A model generated the notes under the pieces. That model was not told the DNA's origin, made no database searches, and saw only the letters and a program-made list of their open reading frames with translations. From assembly GCA_021300535.1 (NCBI GenBank), contig JAJTED010000024.1, forward strand, positions 1 to 40,979: a stretch of DNA of 40,979 nt. The letters are read 5' to 3'. Origin of the DNA: Planctomycetaceae bacterium. Lineage in GTDB: Bacteria; Planctomycetota; Planctomycetia; Pirellulales; UBA1268. This document shows, one piece after another, positions 7,411-16,061 of this stretch (within the stretch, counting starts at the first letter, position 1; each line of letters begins with the position of its first letter). The translations under genes and the position numbers were made by a program.

Positions 7411-9041
7411 TGCCGGTCGTCATCGTCGACGGACAAGAGATCGAGATCGGGGCCGACGAGCGGCTCAACTGCATCGAGGCCGCGCGGCGGGCCGGCAAGG
7501 AGATCCCGCACTACTGCTGGCATCCCGGCCTGTCGGTGGTGGCCAGCTGCCGGATGTGCCTCATCGAGACCGGCCAGCGCGACGCCGCCACCGGCAAGAT
7601 CACGATGGTGCCGAAGCTCGTGCCGGGCTGCCAGACGCCCGTCAAGGACGGCACGGTGATCGTCACCGAGAGCGAGACCGTCAAGGCGAGCCGGGCCCGG
7701 GTCGAGGAGGCGTTGCTCATCGACCATCCGATCGACTGCCCGATCTGCGACAAGGCGGGCGAGTGCCTGCTGCAGGACTACCACTTTCAGCATGGCCAGC
7801 CCGAGCGTCGGGCCGACCTCCACCCCTTCTCCAGCCGCAAGCGGGACGTCGGGCCGACGGTCACGCTGTTCGTCGATCGCTGCATCATGTGCACGCGGTG
7901 CGTCCGGTTCACCCGCGAGGTGGCCGGCACGGCCGAGTTGATGGTCACGTCCCGTGGCGCGAAGGAGGAGATCGACGTCTTCCCAGGGCATCCGCTCGAC
8001 AACAAGCTCGCGGGCAACGTCGTCGATCTGTGCCCCGTCGGCGCGCTCGGCGACAAGGACTTCCTCTACCAGCAGCGGGTCTGGTTCCTGAAGCGCGAGG
8101 CCAACGTCTGCGGCGGCTGCGCGGCGGGCTGCTCGATCCACACCGAGCACAACCAGGACACGGTCTACCGGCTCAAGCCGCGCGAGAACCCGCACGTCAA
8201 CACCTGGTGGATGTGCGACGAGGGCCGCTACGGCTGGCATCATCTCCACGACCCGGCCCGGGTGCTGGAGGCGGGCCGGCGGGCGGACCATGCCCGCGGG
8301 TCGAAGGCTGCGTTCGAGCCGGTGGAATGGGCCGAGGTCGTGACCCGGCTGCGGTCCGACCTCAAACAGGCCGGCCGGCTGGCAGTGGCCGTCTCTCCCT
8401 TCCTCACCGTCGAGGAAGCGTGGATGCTGTGCGGCATCGCCCGCTCGATCGACCCCGAGGCCTTCCTCGCGCCCGGCTTCGTGCCCGTCGCCGGCGACGA
8501 CGAAACCTTCCCCGGCGGCTTCACGATCCGCGGGGAAAAGTGCCCGAATCGCCGCGGCGTGGAAGGGGTGCTCGCCCAGTTCAACGCCGGCGGCCGGTCG
8601 TGGGGCGACCTCCTCGCCCACGTCGCCGCCGGGCAGGCCGACGCCGCCTGGATCACCGGCGGTTATCCGACGCCCTGGCTCGACGACGTCACCGCCGGAA
8701 TGTTCGCCGCACTGAAGGCCGTCGTCGTGCAGGATCTCTTCGACTCTCCGCTCACGGCCCACGCCACCTGGCGGCTGCCCGCGGCCGGCTTCGCCGAGCG
8801 GGCCGGCACCTGGGTCAACGTGGCCCACCGCGCCCAGTGCTTCGAGGCCGCGATCCGTGCCCCGGCCGGCGTCTGGCCGGAAGGCCGGCTGTATTGGAAC
8901 ATGCTCGGCCGCCGCGGCCTCTATGACCCGACCGCGGTGCGCCGGCAGATCGCCGAGTCGTCGGCCGCCTTCGCGGCCCTGGCCGGCGACGTCCCGGCGG
9001 TCGGCATCGACCTTCGCATCCAACAGCTTGCATCGACATGA
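7410..9041 (+). CDS. nuoG: NADH-quinone oxidoreductase subunit G, short form retaining N7 ligands
   Basis: A 543-residue subunit that threads electrons through several iron-sulphur clusters. The visible ligand sets are C36/C47/C50/C74 (2Fe-2S, N1b), H106/C110/C113/C119 (N5), C158/C161/C164 with C208 (N4), and C234/C237/C241/C269 (C-x2-C-x3-C-x27-C, the N7 pattern). The molybdopterin-oxidoreductase-like C-terminal part is short: E. coli NuoG is about 908 residues and Thermus Nqo3 about 783. The C-terminus continues without a frame break and overlaps nuoH by ATGA, so it does not look truncated by mutation. Confidence 0.94.
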   Translation: MPVVIVDGQEIEIGADERLNCIEAARRAGKEIPHYCWHPGLSVVASCRMCLIETGQRDAATGKITMVPKLVPGCQTPVKDGTVIVTESETVKASRARVEEALLIDHPIDCPICDKAGECLLQDYHFQHGQPERRADLHPFSSRKRDVGPTVTLFVDRCIMCTRCVRFTREVAGTAELMVTSRGAKEEIDVFPGHPLDNKLAGNVVDLCPVGALGDKDFLYQQRVWFLKREANVCGGCAAGCSIHTEHNQDTVYRLKPRENPHVNTWWMCDEGRYGWHHLHDPARVLEAGRRADHARGSKAAFEPVEWAEVVTRLRSDLKQAGRLAVAVSPFLTVEEAWMLCGIARSIDPEAFLAPGFVPVAGDDETFPGGFTIRGEKCPNRRGVEGVLAQFNAGGRSWGDLLAHVAAGQADAAWITGGYPTPWLDDVTAGMFAALKAVVVQDLFDSPLTAHATWRLPAAGFAERAGTWVNVAHRAQCFEAAIRAPAGVWPEGRLYWNMLGRRGLYDPTAVRRQIAESSAAFAALAGDVPAVGIDLRIQQLAST

Positions 9042-10291
9042 ACCTGCTGCCCTCCCCGGAAACCATCGCGGCGCTCGTGAAGATCGGCCTGCTCGTCGGC
9101 GGGCTGATGACGGCGGCGGCGTATCTCGTGCTCGTCGAGCGCTGGATGGCGGCCTGGGTGCAGGACCGCAAGGGCCCCAACCGCGTCGGCATCCCGCTGA
9201 CGAAGGTGCGGCTCTTCGGCCTCGGTCAGCCGCTGGCCGACGGCCTGAAGATCATCCTCAAGGAAGACTTCACGCCGCGCCACGTCGACAAGGTGCTCTA
9301 CACGGCGGCCCCCCTGGTGATCCTCGCGGCGTCGCTGGCGATCTTCGCCGCCATCCCCTTCGGCAGCGTCTTGCCGCCCTTGGGCATCCCCGGCCTGCCC
9401 GACCCGGTGCCGTTCCTCGTGGCGCCCGGCCTCGACGTGGGCGTGCTCTGGGTCTTCGCCCTGTCGAGCATCGCCGTCTACGGCGTCCTGCTCGGTGGCT
9501 GGGCCAGCAACAACAAATACGGCTTTCTCGGCGGCCTCCGCTCCAGTGCCCAGCTCGTGGCCTACGAGATCCCGCTCGGCCTCGGCCTCCTCGGCGTGGT
9601 GCTCGCCGCCGGGTCGCTGAAGCTCGACGCGATCATGAACGCCCAGGCGGACAGCGGCGTCTGGTACGCCTTCGCCCAGCCCCTCGGGTTCGTCGTGTTC
9701 CTCGTCGCGAGCTTCGCCGAGGCGGCCCGGCTGCCCTTCGATCTCCCCGAGGCGGAGCAGGAACTGGTGGGTGGCTACCACACCGAGTATTCGGGCATCA
9801 AACTCCTGCTGTTCCTGGTGGCTGAGTTTCTCCACATGGTCACGGCGGCCTTTCTGATCGTGATCATGTTTCTCGGCGGCTGGCACCTGTGGGGTGTGAC
9901 GGGGTCGGCACAGGACATCACCTGGGTGCAGTGCCTGATCCGTTTCGGAGTCCTGTCCGCGAAGATTCTGGGCGTGATCCTGTTCTTCATGCTCGTCCGC
10001 TGGAGCTGGCCGCGGTTCCGCTTCGACCAGCTGATGAACCTCGCCTGGAAGGTGATGCTTCCGTTGGGACTGGCGAACCTCGTCACGGTGGCCGCGGTGG
10101 AGGAGTTTCGGCCGCAGCTCACGGCGGCGCTGGGGGCGACCGGGGCCCAGGTGGCGGCCGTCGCCATTCCCTGGGCCGTGTTCTTTTTGGGCTGGATCGC
10201 GGCGGGCATGCTGACGCCCTCGGGCACCGACAACACGCCGATCCGCACCAGCGGCCCGCTCGACATCGAGCACGAACTGGTGGAGGTGTGA
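9038..10291 (+). CDS. nuoH: NADH-quinone oxidoreductase subunit H
   Basis: A 417-residue membrane subunit at the base of the quinone channel. Signatures are LVLVERWMAAWVQDRKGPNRVG, the DGLKIILKED stretch, FAEAARLPFDLPEAEQELVGGYHTEYSG (the acidic loop facing quinone) and several hydrophobic helices. It is somewhat longer than the ~325-residue E. coli protein, mostly through a longer region after the second helix and a longer C-terminus. Its start is coupled to nuoG through ATGA. Confidence 0.96.
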   Translation: MNLLPSPETIAALVKIGLLVGGLMTAAAYLVLVERWMAAWVQDRKGPNRVGIPLTKVRLFGLGQPLADGLKIILKEDFTPRHVDKVLYTAAPLVILAASLAIFAAIPFGSVLPPLGIPGLPDPVPFLVAPGLDVGVLWVFALSSIAVYGVLLGGWASNNKYGFLGGLRSSAQLVAYEIPLGLGLLGVVLAAGSLKLDAIMNAQADSGVWYAFAQPLGFVVFLVASFAEAARLPFDLPEAEQELVGGYHTEYSGIKLLLFLVAEFLHMVTAAFLIVIMFLGGWHLWGVTGSAQDITWVQCLIRFGVLSAKILGVILFFMLVRWSWPRFRFDQLMNLAWKVMLPLGLANLVTVAAVEEFRPQLTAALGATGAQVAAVAIPWAVFFLGWIAAGMLTPSGTDNTPIRTSGPLDIEHELVEV

Positions 10292-10292
10292 G

Positions 10293-10826
10293 ATGAAGCC
10301 GACCGACCCCTCGATCACGTGGCTGGAAGAGAAGCCGCTGGGCCTGGCAGAGCGGCTCTACCTGCCGCTGTTCGTCAGCGGCCTGACGACGACCGCCCGG
10401 CATCTCGTCAGCCCGAAGGTCACCGTCAGCTTCCCCGAGCAGCGGCCGAAGGTGGGCAACCCGCTCATCTACCGGGGCGTGCATCGGCTCAACCGCGACG
10501 ACGAGGGCCGCGTGAAGTGCGTGGCCTGCTTCCTCTGCGCCACCGCCTGCCCGGCCCACTGCATCGACATCGTGGCCGCCGAGAGCCCGTGGCCCGACCG
10601 CGAGAAGTATCCGGAGAGCTTCCACATCGACGAGCTGCGGTGCATCTTCTGCGGGATGTGCGAGGAGGCCTGTCCCGTCGATGCCATCGAGCTCACGAGC
10701 CTCCTTGACCTCACCGGCAAGAGCCGCGAGGAGATGATCTTCGACAAGGAGAAGCTCCTGAGCGTGTACGACATGACGAAGGATGCCGAGCCGATGAAGT
10801 CGGCCGCCCTGGGAGGCACGCTGTGA
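10293..10826 (+). CDS. nuoI: NADH-quinone oxidoreductase subunit I
   Basis: A 177-residue ferredoxin-like subunit with two 4Fe-4S clusters (N6a and N6b). The two ligand motifs are CVACFLCATACPAHC and CIFCGMCEEACPVDA. The N-terminal amphipathic stretch (LYLPLFVSGLTTTARHL) matches the membrane-contacting part of the family. It starts 1 base after the nuoH stop, and its end overlaps the GTG start of nuoJ (GTGA). Confidence 0.96.
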   Translation: MKPTDPSITWLEEKPLGLAERLYLPLFVSGLTTTARHLVSPKVTVSFPEQRPKVGNPLIYRGVHRLNRDDEGRVKCVACFLCATACPAHCIDIVAAESPWPDREKYPESFHIDELRCIFCGMCEEACPVDAIELTSLLDLTGKSREEMIFDKEKLLSVYDMTKDAEPMKSAALGGTL

Positions 10827-11653
10827 TCGTCGCGGCCCTGCCCTGGATATCTCCCGGTCTGCTCTCTCCCGGCCTGCTCTTGGCGGCCGCCGTCACCGCG
10901 GCGGCGGCGAGCCTGTGGCTGCTGCTGCCGCGCGGCGCCGAAAACAGGCTCGCCCGCTGGCTCGGCCTGGCGCTGGGGGCGGTGGCCCTCGCCGGTCTCG
11001 TGGCCACCGGTCGGCGACTCGGCGGGCTCGGCGAGGACGCCGTGTTCCTCGTCGTGTCGCTCGTGGCCGTGATTTCGGGGGCGGCGACGGTGGTCTCGCG
11101 GTCACCGGTCTACGCGGCGATCTGGTTCGCCCTCGCCCTGGCCGGCGTGGCCGGTGTGCTCCTCGTGCTCGGCGCCCAGTTTCTCGGCGTGGCGACGATC
11201 GTCGTCTATGCCGGCGCCATCCTGGTGATGTTCCTGTTCGTGCTCATGCTCGCGCAGCCCAGCGGCATGGCCCCGTACGACCGCGTCTCGAACGAGCCCC
11301 TGCTCTCCGCCGTAGCCGGGGCGGTGCTGCTCGGCCTGCTGTCGCTGTTCGTGGGCCGGCTGTCCGCCGAAACTCCCGCCTGCTGCCGGGTGCCGTCACG
11401 CGGGGCGGCGTTGACAACGACCTCGGGCCAGGCGGCCGCTCCCCTGCCGGCTGCCGACGCGGCCGCGACCACGGCCGATCCGCTGGCTGAGAACCATGTC
11501 GCCCGACTGGGCGGGGAGCTCTTCGGTCGGCACCTGCTCGCCGTCGAGGCGGCGGGCGTGCTTTTGCTGGTGGCCCTCATCGGCTCGATCGCCATCGTGT
11601 CGCGGCACGGCGATCCGTCCGGCGAACTGACCGCGGCAGGGAGGTCGCGATGA
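10823..11653 (+). CDS. nuoJ: NADH-quinone oxidoreductase subunit J
   Basis: A 276-residue membrane subunit with five expected helices. IVVYAGAILVMFLFVLML is the conserved third helix, which has a pi-bulge in known structures. It uses a GTG start inside the nuoI stop (GTGA). A segment of about 60 residues rich in Ala, Pro and Thr (roughly 185-235) separates helix 4 from the last helix and is longer than usual. It overlaps nuoK by ATGA. Confidence 0.93.
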   Translation: MIVAALPWISPGLLSPGLLLAAAVTAAAASLWLLLPRGAENRLARWLGLALGAVALAGLVATGRRLGGLGEDAVFLVVSLVAVISGAATVVSRSPVYAAIWFALALAGVAGVLLVLGAQFLGVATIVVYAGAILVMFLFVLMLAQPSGMAPYDRVSNEPLLSAVAGAVLLGLLSLFVGRLSAETPACCRVPSRGAALTTTSGQAAAPLPAADAAATTADPLAENHVARLGGELFGRHLLAVEAAGVLLLVALIGSIAIVSRHGDPSGELTAAGRSR

Positions 11654-12093
11654 ACCCTCTGGCACTCCTGCAGAACGCCCTCCTCGTCGGCGCCGCCCTG
11701 TTCGCCCTCGGACTGGTCGGCATCCTCGCCCGCCGCAACCTGATTGTCATGTTCCTGTCGGCGGAACTGATGCTCCAGGGCGTGTCGGTGAGCCTGGTCG
11801 GCTGGAGCCGCTTTCACGGCGACTGGGGCGGGCACGTGCTCGTGATCTTCGTGCTCACCGTCGCTGCCTGTGAGGCGGCCGTGGCCCTCGTGCTCGTGCT
11901 CCAGGCGTTCGCCCGCACCGGCCGGCTCGACGCCGCCGCCTGGCAAACGCTCCGCGAAGACACCCTGTCCAGGTCCGTCGATCGCGAACTGCCGGCGGTC
12001 GACATCGTGCCCCCCGTCTTCCCGCGGCTCACCCCCGCGGGCGTCCTGCCCGCGGCCGACGAGGACGACCTCCTGCAGCGCGAGCACGTCTGA
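11650..12093 (+). CDS. nuoK: NADH-quinone oxidoreductase subunit K with extended C-terminus
   Basis: A 147-residue three-helix antiporter-like subunit. The two membrane glutamates of the proton path are visible in SAELML (helix 2) and AACEAAVAL (helix 3). The usual length is about 100 residues. Here about 45 extra hydrophilic residues follow helix 3 (from ARTGRLDAA to the end), and no domain was recognised in them. nuoL starts 19 bases later. Confidence 0.94.
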   Translation: MNPLALLQNALLVGAALFALGLVGILARRNLIVMFLSAELMLQGVSVSLVGWSRFHGDWGGHVLVIFVLTVAACEAAVALVLVLQAFARTGRLDAAAWQTLREDTLSRSVDRELPAVDIVPPVFPRLTPAGVLPAADEDDLLQREHV

Positions 12094-12112
12094 AACTCCT
12101 GCACGCCACCCT

Positions 12113-14341
12113 ATGCCGAACCTGACCCCCGCCACCCTCCTAGTTCTCGTGCCGCTGCTACCGCTCGTTGGGGCGGTGCTCACGGTCGCCCTCGGCCGCG
12201 TGCTCGGCTCCCGGGCCCACCTGCCGGCCGTGGCCTCCATCGCCGCATCGGCGGCGGTGGCCGTGTCGTTGCTGGTGGGCCTCGGCCGCGAGGTGGGTTC
12301 GGGCGGCACCGGCCGGCCGGTGGAGATGGTGAACACGCTCTGGCAGTGGGCCGACGTCGCCGACGCGACGCCGGCCGGCGCCGCCGTGCCGCAGGCGTTC
12401 TCGATCCCCATCGCCCTGCGGCTCGATCCGCTCACCGCCACCCTGCTCGCGATCATCACCTGCGTCGGCCTGCTCGTGGCGATCTATTCCATCGGCTACA
12501 TGCACGACGATCCGGGGTATCCCCGGTTCTTCGCGCTGGTCGCGGCGTTCGTGTTCTCGATGACGATGCTCGTGGCGGCGAGCAACTTTCTGCTCGTCTA
12601 CGTGTTCTGGGAGGCGGTGGGCGCCTGCAGCTACCTGCTGATCGGCTTCTGGTTCTCGAAGCCGGAGGCAGCCCGGGCCGCGAAGAAGGCATTTCTGGTC
12701 AACCGCATCGGCGACTTCGGCCTCGCGGTGGCCACCTTTCTCCTGTGGATCACCTACGGCACGCTCAACTTCCACGACACGATCACCGCCGATGGCACGA
12801 TCGTGCCCGGCATCCTCGGCCAGGTCCGCCTCGCCGACGCGGTCGGCTACGTCGGCGGCGCCGTCGGCACGGCGATCTGCCTGCTCCTGCTGCTCGCCGC
12901 CTGCGGCAAAAGCGCGCAGCTCCCGCTGCACGTCTGGCTGCCCGACGCCATGGAAGGCCCCACGCCGGCCAGCGCCCTGATTCACGCCGCCACGATGGTC
13001 ACGGCCGGCATTTACCTGGTGGCCCGCTGCGCGCCGCTGTTCGTGGCCTGCCCGGAGGCCCTGACGGTGGTCTCGATCGTGGGCGCCACCACGGCCCTCG
13101 TCGCCGCCCTCATCGGCACGGTCCAGAACGACCTCAAGCGGGTCCTCGCCTACTCCACGATCAGTCAGCTCGGCTACATGTTCGCCAGCCTCGGCACCGG
13201 CACGCTGCTCGGCTTCACGGCGGCGATCTTTCACCTCGTCACGCACGCCTTCTTCAAGGCGCTGCTGTTTCTCGGCGCCGGATCGGTGATGCACTCCATG
13301 GGGGGCGTGATCGACATGCGGCGGTTCGGCGGCCTGCGCCGCATCATGCCGATCACGGCGGCGACGTTCCTGATCGGATCGCTGGCCCTGGCCGGCGTGG
13401 CGCCGTTCGCCGGCTTCTTCAGCAAGGACGAGATCCTCGCCGCGCTGCACGGCCGCGGCTGGCCCGGCGCCCACGGTGAGCATCACGAAGCGCCGGCCAG
13501 CGGCCACGCCTCGCTCACGGTCGCGCCGGGGACGCATCTTCCTGCCGCTTCTCTCCTTCTGGGAGCGAGCCGGGGTGAGGGGGCTCCCGCCTCTGCCATC
13601 CGCTTCGTCTCGCGGGCCACCGCTTCCCCGGCCACTGCCCCGGCCGCCGGCGGCCTCGACTCCCCGCGCACCTGGCAGTTGCTCTTCTGGATGTCGCTGG
13701 TCACGGCGGGATTGACTGCCTTCTATACGTTCCGCGCCGTGTTCATGACGTTCACCGGCCCCACCCGGGTGCCGGAGGAGGCGGGCCATCACGCCCACGA
13801 GTCGCCGCCGGTGATGACGCTGCCGCTGGTCATCCTCGCCGCCGCGTCGGCGGTGAGCGGCTGGTGGCTGTTCCGCACCCAGGCGCTGGCGAGCTTCCTG
13901 GCCTCGACCCCGTCCCTCACCTGCCCCACCGTCGCCGACACGGCCGTGCCCCACGCCTTCCACCTCGACGTGGCTCTCCAGGGCACGCTCGCGGCCGCCA
14001 TCGGCATCGCGCTGGCCGCGCTCGGCCACCTCGGCCGGCGCAGCGACGGGCCGCAGATGGAGCGGTATCTCGGGCCGCTCGAGCCCCTGTTCGCCAACCG
14101 CTTCTACATCGATCAGTTGTATGCCGCACTCGTCGTCAAGCCGCTCGAGGTCGTGGCCTTGATCGCCGCGGCCTTCGACCGGCACGTCGTCGACGGCCTG
14201 GTGGACGGCATCGGCCGTCTGCCCGGCGTCGTCGGCACCGTTGTGCGGCGGCTCCAGTCCGGCCTCCTGCAGCGATACGCCCTGGCGGGCGTCATGGGCA
14301 CGCTCCTGATCGTGCTCGCCTTGGCCTGGGGCCTCCGCTGA
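12113..14341 (+). CDS. nuoL: NADH-quinone oxidoreductase subunit L with a low-complexity insert
   Basis: A 742-residue antiporter-like proton-pumping subunit that includes the lateral helix of the membrane arm. Conserved parts are VFWEAVGACSYLLIGFW, the LPLHVWLPDAMEGPTPASAL loop, NDLKRVLAYSTISQLGYM and GVAPFAGFFSKDEI. Between FSKDEILAALHGRGW and SPRTWQLLFWMSLV is an insert of about 65 residues (DNA ~13475-13665), rich in Ala, Ser and Pro. It contains a dispersed-repeat-like sequence, which explains the excess over ~610-residue homologues. The ATG at 12113 is used because the earlier frame overlaps nuoK. Confidence 0.95.
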   Translation: MPNLTPATLLVLVPLLPLVGAVLTVALGRVLGSRAHLPAVASIAASAAVAVSLLVGLGREVGSGGTGRPVEMVNTLWQWADVADATPAGAAVPQAFSIPIALRLDPLTATLLAIITCVGLLVAIYSIGYMHDDPGYPRFFALVAAFVFSMTMLVAASNFLLVYVFWEAVGACSYLLIGFWFSKPEAARAAKKAFLVNRIGDFGLAVATFLLWITYGTLNFHDTITADGTIVPGILGQVRLADAVGYVGGAVGTAICLLLLLAACGKSAQLPLHVWLPDAMEGPTPASALIHAATMVTAGIYLVARCAPLFVACPEALTVVSIVGATTALVAALIGTVQNDLKRVLAYSTISQLGYMFASLGTGTLLGFTAAIFHLVTHAFFKALLFLGAGSVMHSMGGVIDMRRFGGLRRIMPITAATFLIGSLALAGVAPFAGFFSKDEILAALHGRGWPGAHGEHHEAPASGHASLTVAPGTHLPAASLLLGASRGEGAPASAIRFVSRATASPATAPAAGGLDSPRTWQLLFWMSLVTAGLTAFYTFRAVFMTFTGPTRVPEEAGHHAHESPPVMTLPLVILAAASAVSGWWLFRTQALASFLASTPSLTCPTVADTAVPHAFHLDVALQGTLAAAIGIALAALGHLGRRSDGPQMERYLGPLEPLFANRFYIDQLYAALVVKPLEVVALIAAAFDRHVVDGLVDGIGRLPGVVGTVVRRLQSGLLQRYALAGVMGTLLIVLALAWGLR
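13551..13590 (+). repeat. WERAGVRG-type repeat segment inside nuoL
   Basis: The DNA here reads TTCTGGGAGCGAGCCGGGGT in its core. One of its other frames gives SFWERAGVRG, a phrase known from dispersed intergenic repeats in many GC-rich bacterial genomes. In nuoL it is read in a different frame, without a stop, inside a loop between helices. Assignment rests on recognising the phrase; only this copy is in the window. Confidence 0.45.
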
Positions 14342-14372
14342 CACCGACACGCACCGCGAGCACCTGCCCATC

Positions 14373-16061
14373 ATGAACGGTTTTTCTCCCGCCTCCCACC
14401 TGCTGCTCGTCCTGGCCGCGCCGCTGCTCGGCGCGGTCGTGGCCTGGGTGATCGGCTCCCGGGGCGCGGCCGCCGTGCGCCAGAGTGCGGCCGTGACGGC
14501 CGGCGTGACGCTCGGGCTCGCCGGCTGGCTGATCATGCGGTATCTCGCCAGCCCCGAGGCGGCGGCCGGCGGCCCGTTCGCCACGATCGACGTGCCCTGG
14601 CTGACCGGCGGGATCTTCAACGTCCGGCTGTCGCTGGGGCTCGACGGGCTGTCGCTGTGGATGTTCGGTCTCGCCGCCCTGCTCTCGCTCACGGCCGTCC
14701 TCGTCAGTTGGGACGCCATCCGGGAGCGGGCCGTCGGCTTCTACGTGCTGCTGCTGGTGCTCGAGGCGGCGATGCTCGGCGTGTTCGCCGCCCGCGACCT
14801 GATCCTGTTCTACGTGTTCTTCGAGTTCACCCTCGTGCCGCTGTTCTTCCTGATCGGCATCTGGGGGCACGAGGAACGGCGCAAGGCCGCGGTGAAGTTC
14901 TTCATCTACACGCTCGCTGGCAGCGTGCTCACCTTCCTGGGCCTGCTGGCGATCGTCCTCTGGAACGCGTCCCACACCGGTCAGGTGACCTTCGACATCG
15001 CGGGCCTGACGGCCGGCCTCGCCCGTCATCCGCTGCCGATGGACGCATCGGGCGGCTGGCTGCAGATGATCGTGTTCCTCGCCCTGCTCGCCGGGTTCGC
15101 CGTCAAGGTGCCGATCGTGCCGCTGCACACCTGGCTGCCGCTGGCCCACGTCGAGGCACCCACCGGCGGTTCGGTGGACCTGGCCGGCGTGCTGCTCAAG
15201 ATCGGCATCTACGGCTTCCTTCGTTTCTCGATGCCGATGCTGCCCGACGCCACGGCCGTCGCCGCCCCGTGGCTCTTCGGCCTGGGCGTGGCGGGCATCG
15301 TCTACGGGGCGCTGGTGGCCCTCGTGCAGACCGATCTCAAGCGGCTCATCGCCTACTCCTCGGTGAGCCACATGGGCTACGTGGTGATGGGGCTGTTCGC
15401 GCTCACGCCCCTGGCCCTCGAAGGGGCCAACCTGCAGCTGGTCAATCACGGCCTCTCCTCGGCCGGCCTGTTCGCGCTGGTCGGGATGATTTACGAGCGG
15501 TTTCACACGCGGAACATCGCCAGTCTCGGCGGCATCGCGAGCAAGGCGCCGTGGCTCACGGTGCTGTTCATGCTCTTCACCTTCTCGAGTATCGGCCTGC
15601 CGGGCCTCAACGGCTTCGTGGGTGAGTTCATGATCCTCGCCGGCTCCTTCCAGCGGGCCTGGAGCGGCGTGTCTGCCGCCTGGCAGGCGGCCTACCTCGT
15701 GATGGCGCTGCTCGCCGTGGCGGGCGTAGTGCTGGGCGCCTGGTACATGCTGTGGGCGGTGGAGCGGGTGTTTTTCGGTGCCTCCCGCGAGCCGCCTCGT
15801 GAGGCCGCGCCTGGACACGGACATGGACACGGCCACGGTCAGGGCCACGCCGCCGTGGAGCGGTGCGACCTGAAGTGGCACGAGTTCGCCGCCCTCGCGC
15901 CGCTGGCCGTGTTCGTGCTCTGGATCGGCCTGGCCCCGGCTACCTTCCTCGCGCCGGCCGCCGCCGCGATCCGCCAGTCCACGCAGGCCTCCTCCATCGC
16001 CTTCGCCGCGCGGATGCAAGAGCCGCCCGCCCCCGCTCACCAGGTTGTCCGCATGCCATGA
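14373..16061 (+). CDS. nuoM: NADH-quinone oxidoreductase subunit M
   Basis: A 562-residue antiporter-like proton-pumping subunit. Typical stretches are LFYVFFEFTLVPLFFLIGIWG, VPIVPLHTWLPLAHVEAPT, DLKRLIAYSSVSHMGYV and GLPGLNGFVGEF. Between the last two helices is a hydrophilic loop with alternating Gly and His (GHGHGHGHGQGH, near residue 480), a possible metal-binding patch that is not general in the family. It starts 31 bases after nuoL and overlaps nuoN by ATGA. Confidence 0.96.
   Translation: MNGFSPASHLLLVLAAPLLGAVVAWVIGSRGAAAVRQSAAVTAGVTLGLAGWLIMRYLASPEAAAGGPFATIDVPWLTGGIFNVRLSLGLDGLSLWMFGLAALLSLTAVLVSWDAIRERAVGFYVLLLVLEAAMLGVFAARDLILFYVFFEFTLVPLFFLIGIWGHEERRKAAVKFFIYTLAGSVLTFLGLLAIVLWNASHTGQVTFDIAGLTAGLARHPLPMDASGGWLQMIVFLALLAGFAVKVPIVPLHTWLPLAHVEAPTGGSVDLAGVLLKIGIYGFLRFSMPMLPDATAVAAPWLFGLGVAGIVYGALVALVQTDLKRLIAYSSVSHMGYVVMGLFALTPLALEGANLQLVNHGLSSAGLFALVGMIYERFHTRNIASLGGIASKAPWLTVLFMLFTFSSIGLPGLNGFVGEFMILAGSFQRAWSGVSAAWQAAYLVMALLAVAGVVLGAWYMLWAVERVFFGASREPPREAAPGHGHGHGHGQGHAAVERCDLKWHEFAALAPLAVFVLWIGLAPATFLAPAAAAIRQSTQASSIAFAARMQEPPAPAHQVVRMP

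Noticed and set aside
12158-14719. 853-residue minus-strand open frame opposite nuoL and nuoM
   Set aside because: Same cause: composition dominated by Arg, His, Glu and Gly, no domain, and full overlap with conserved genes.
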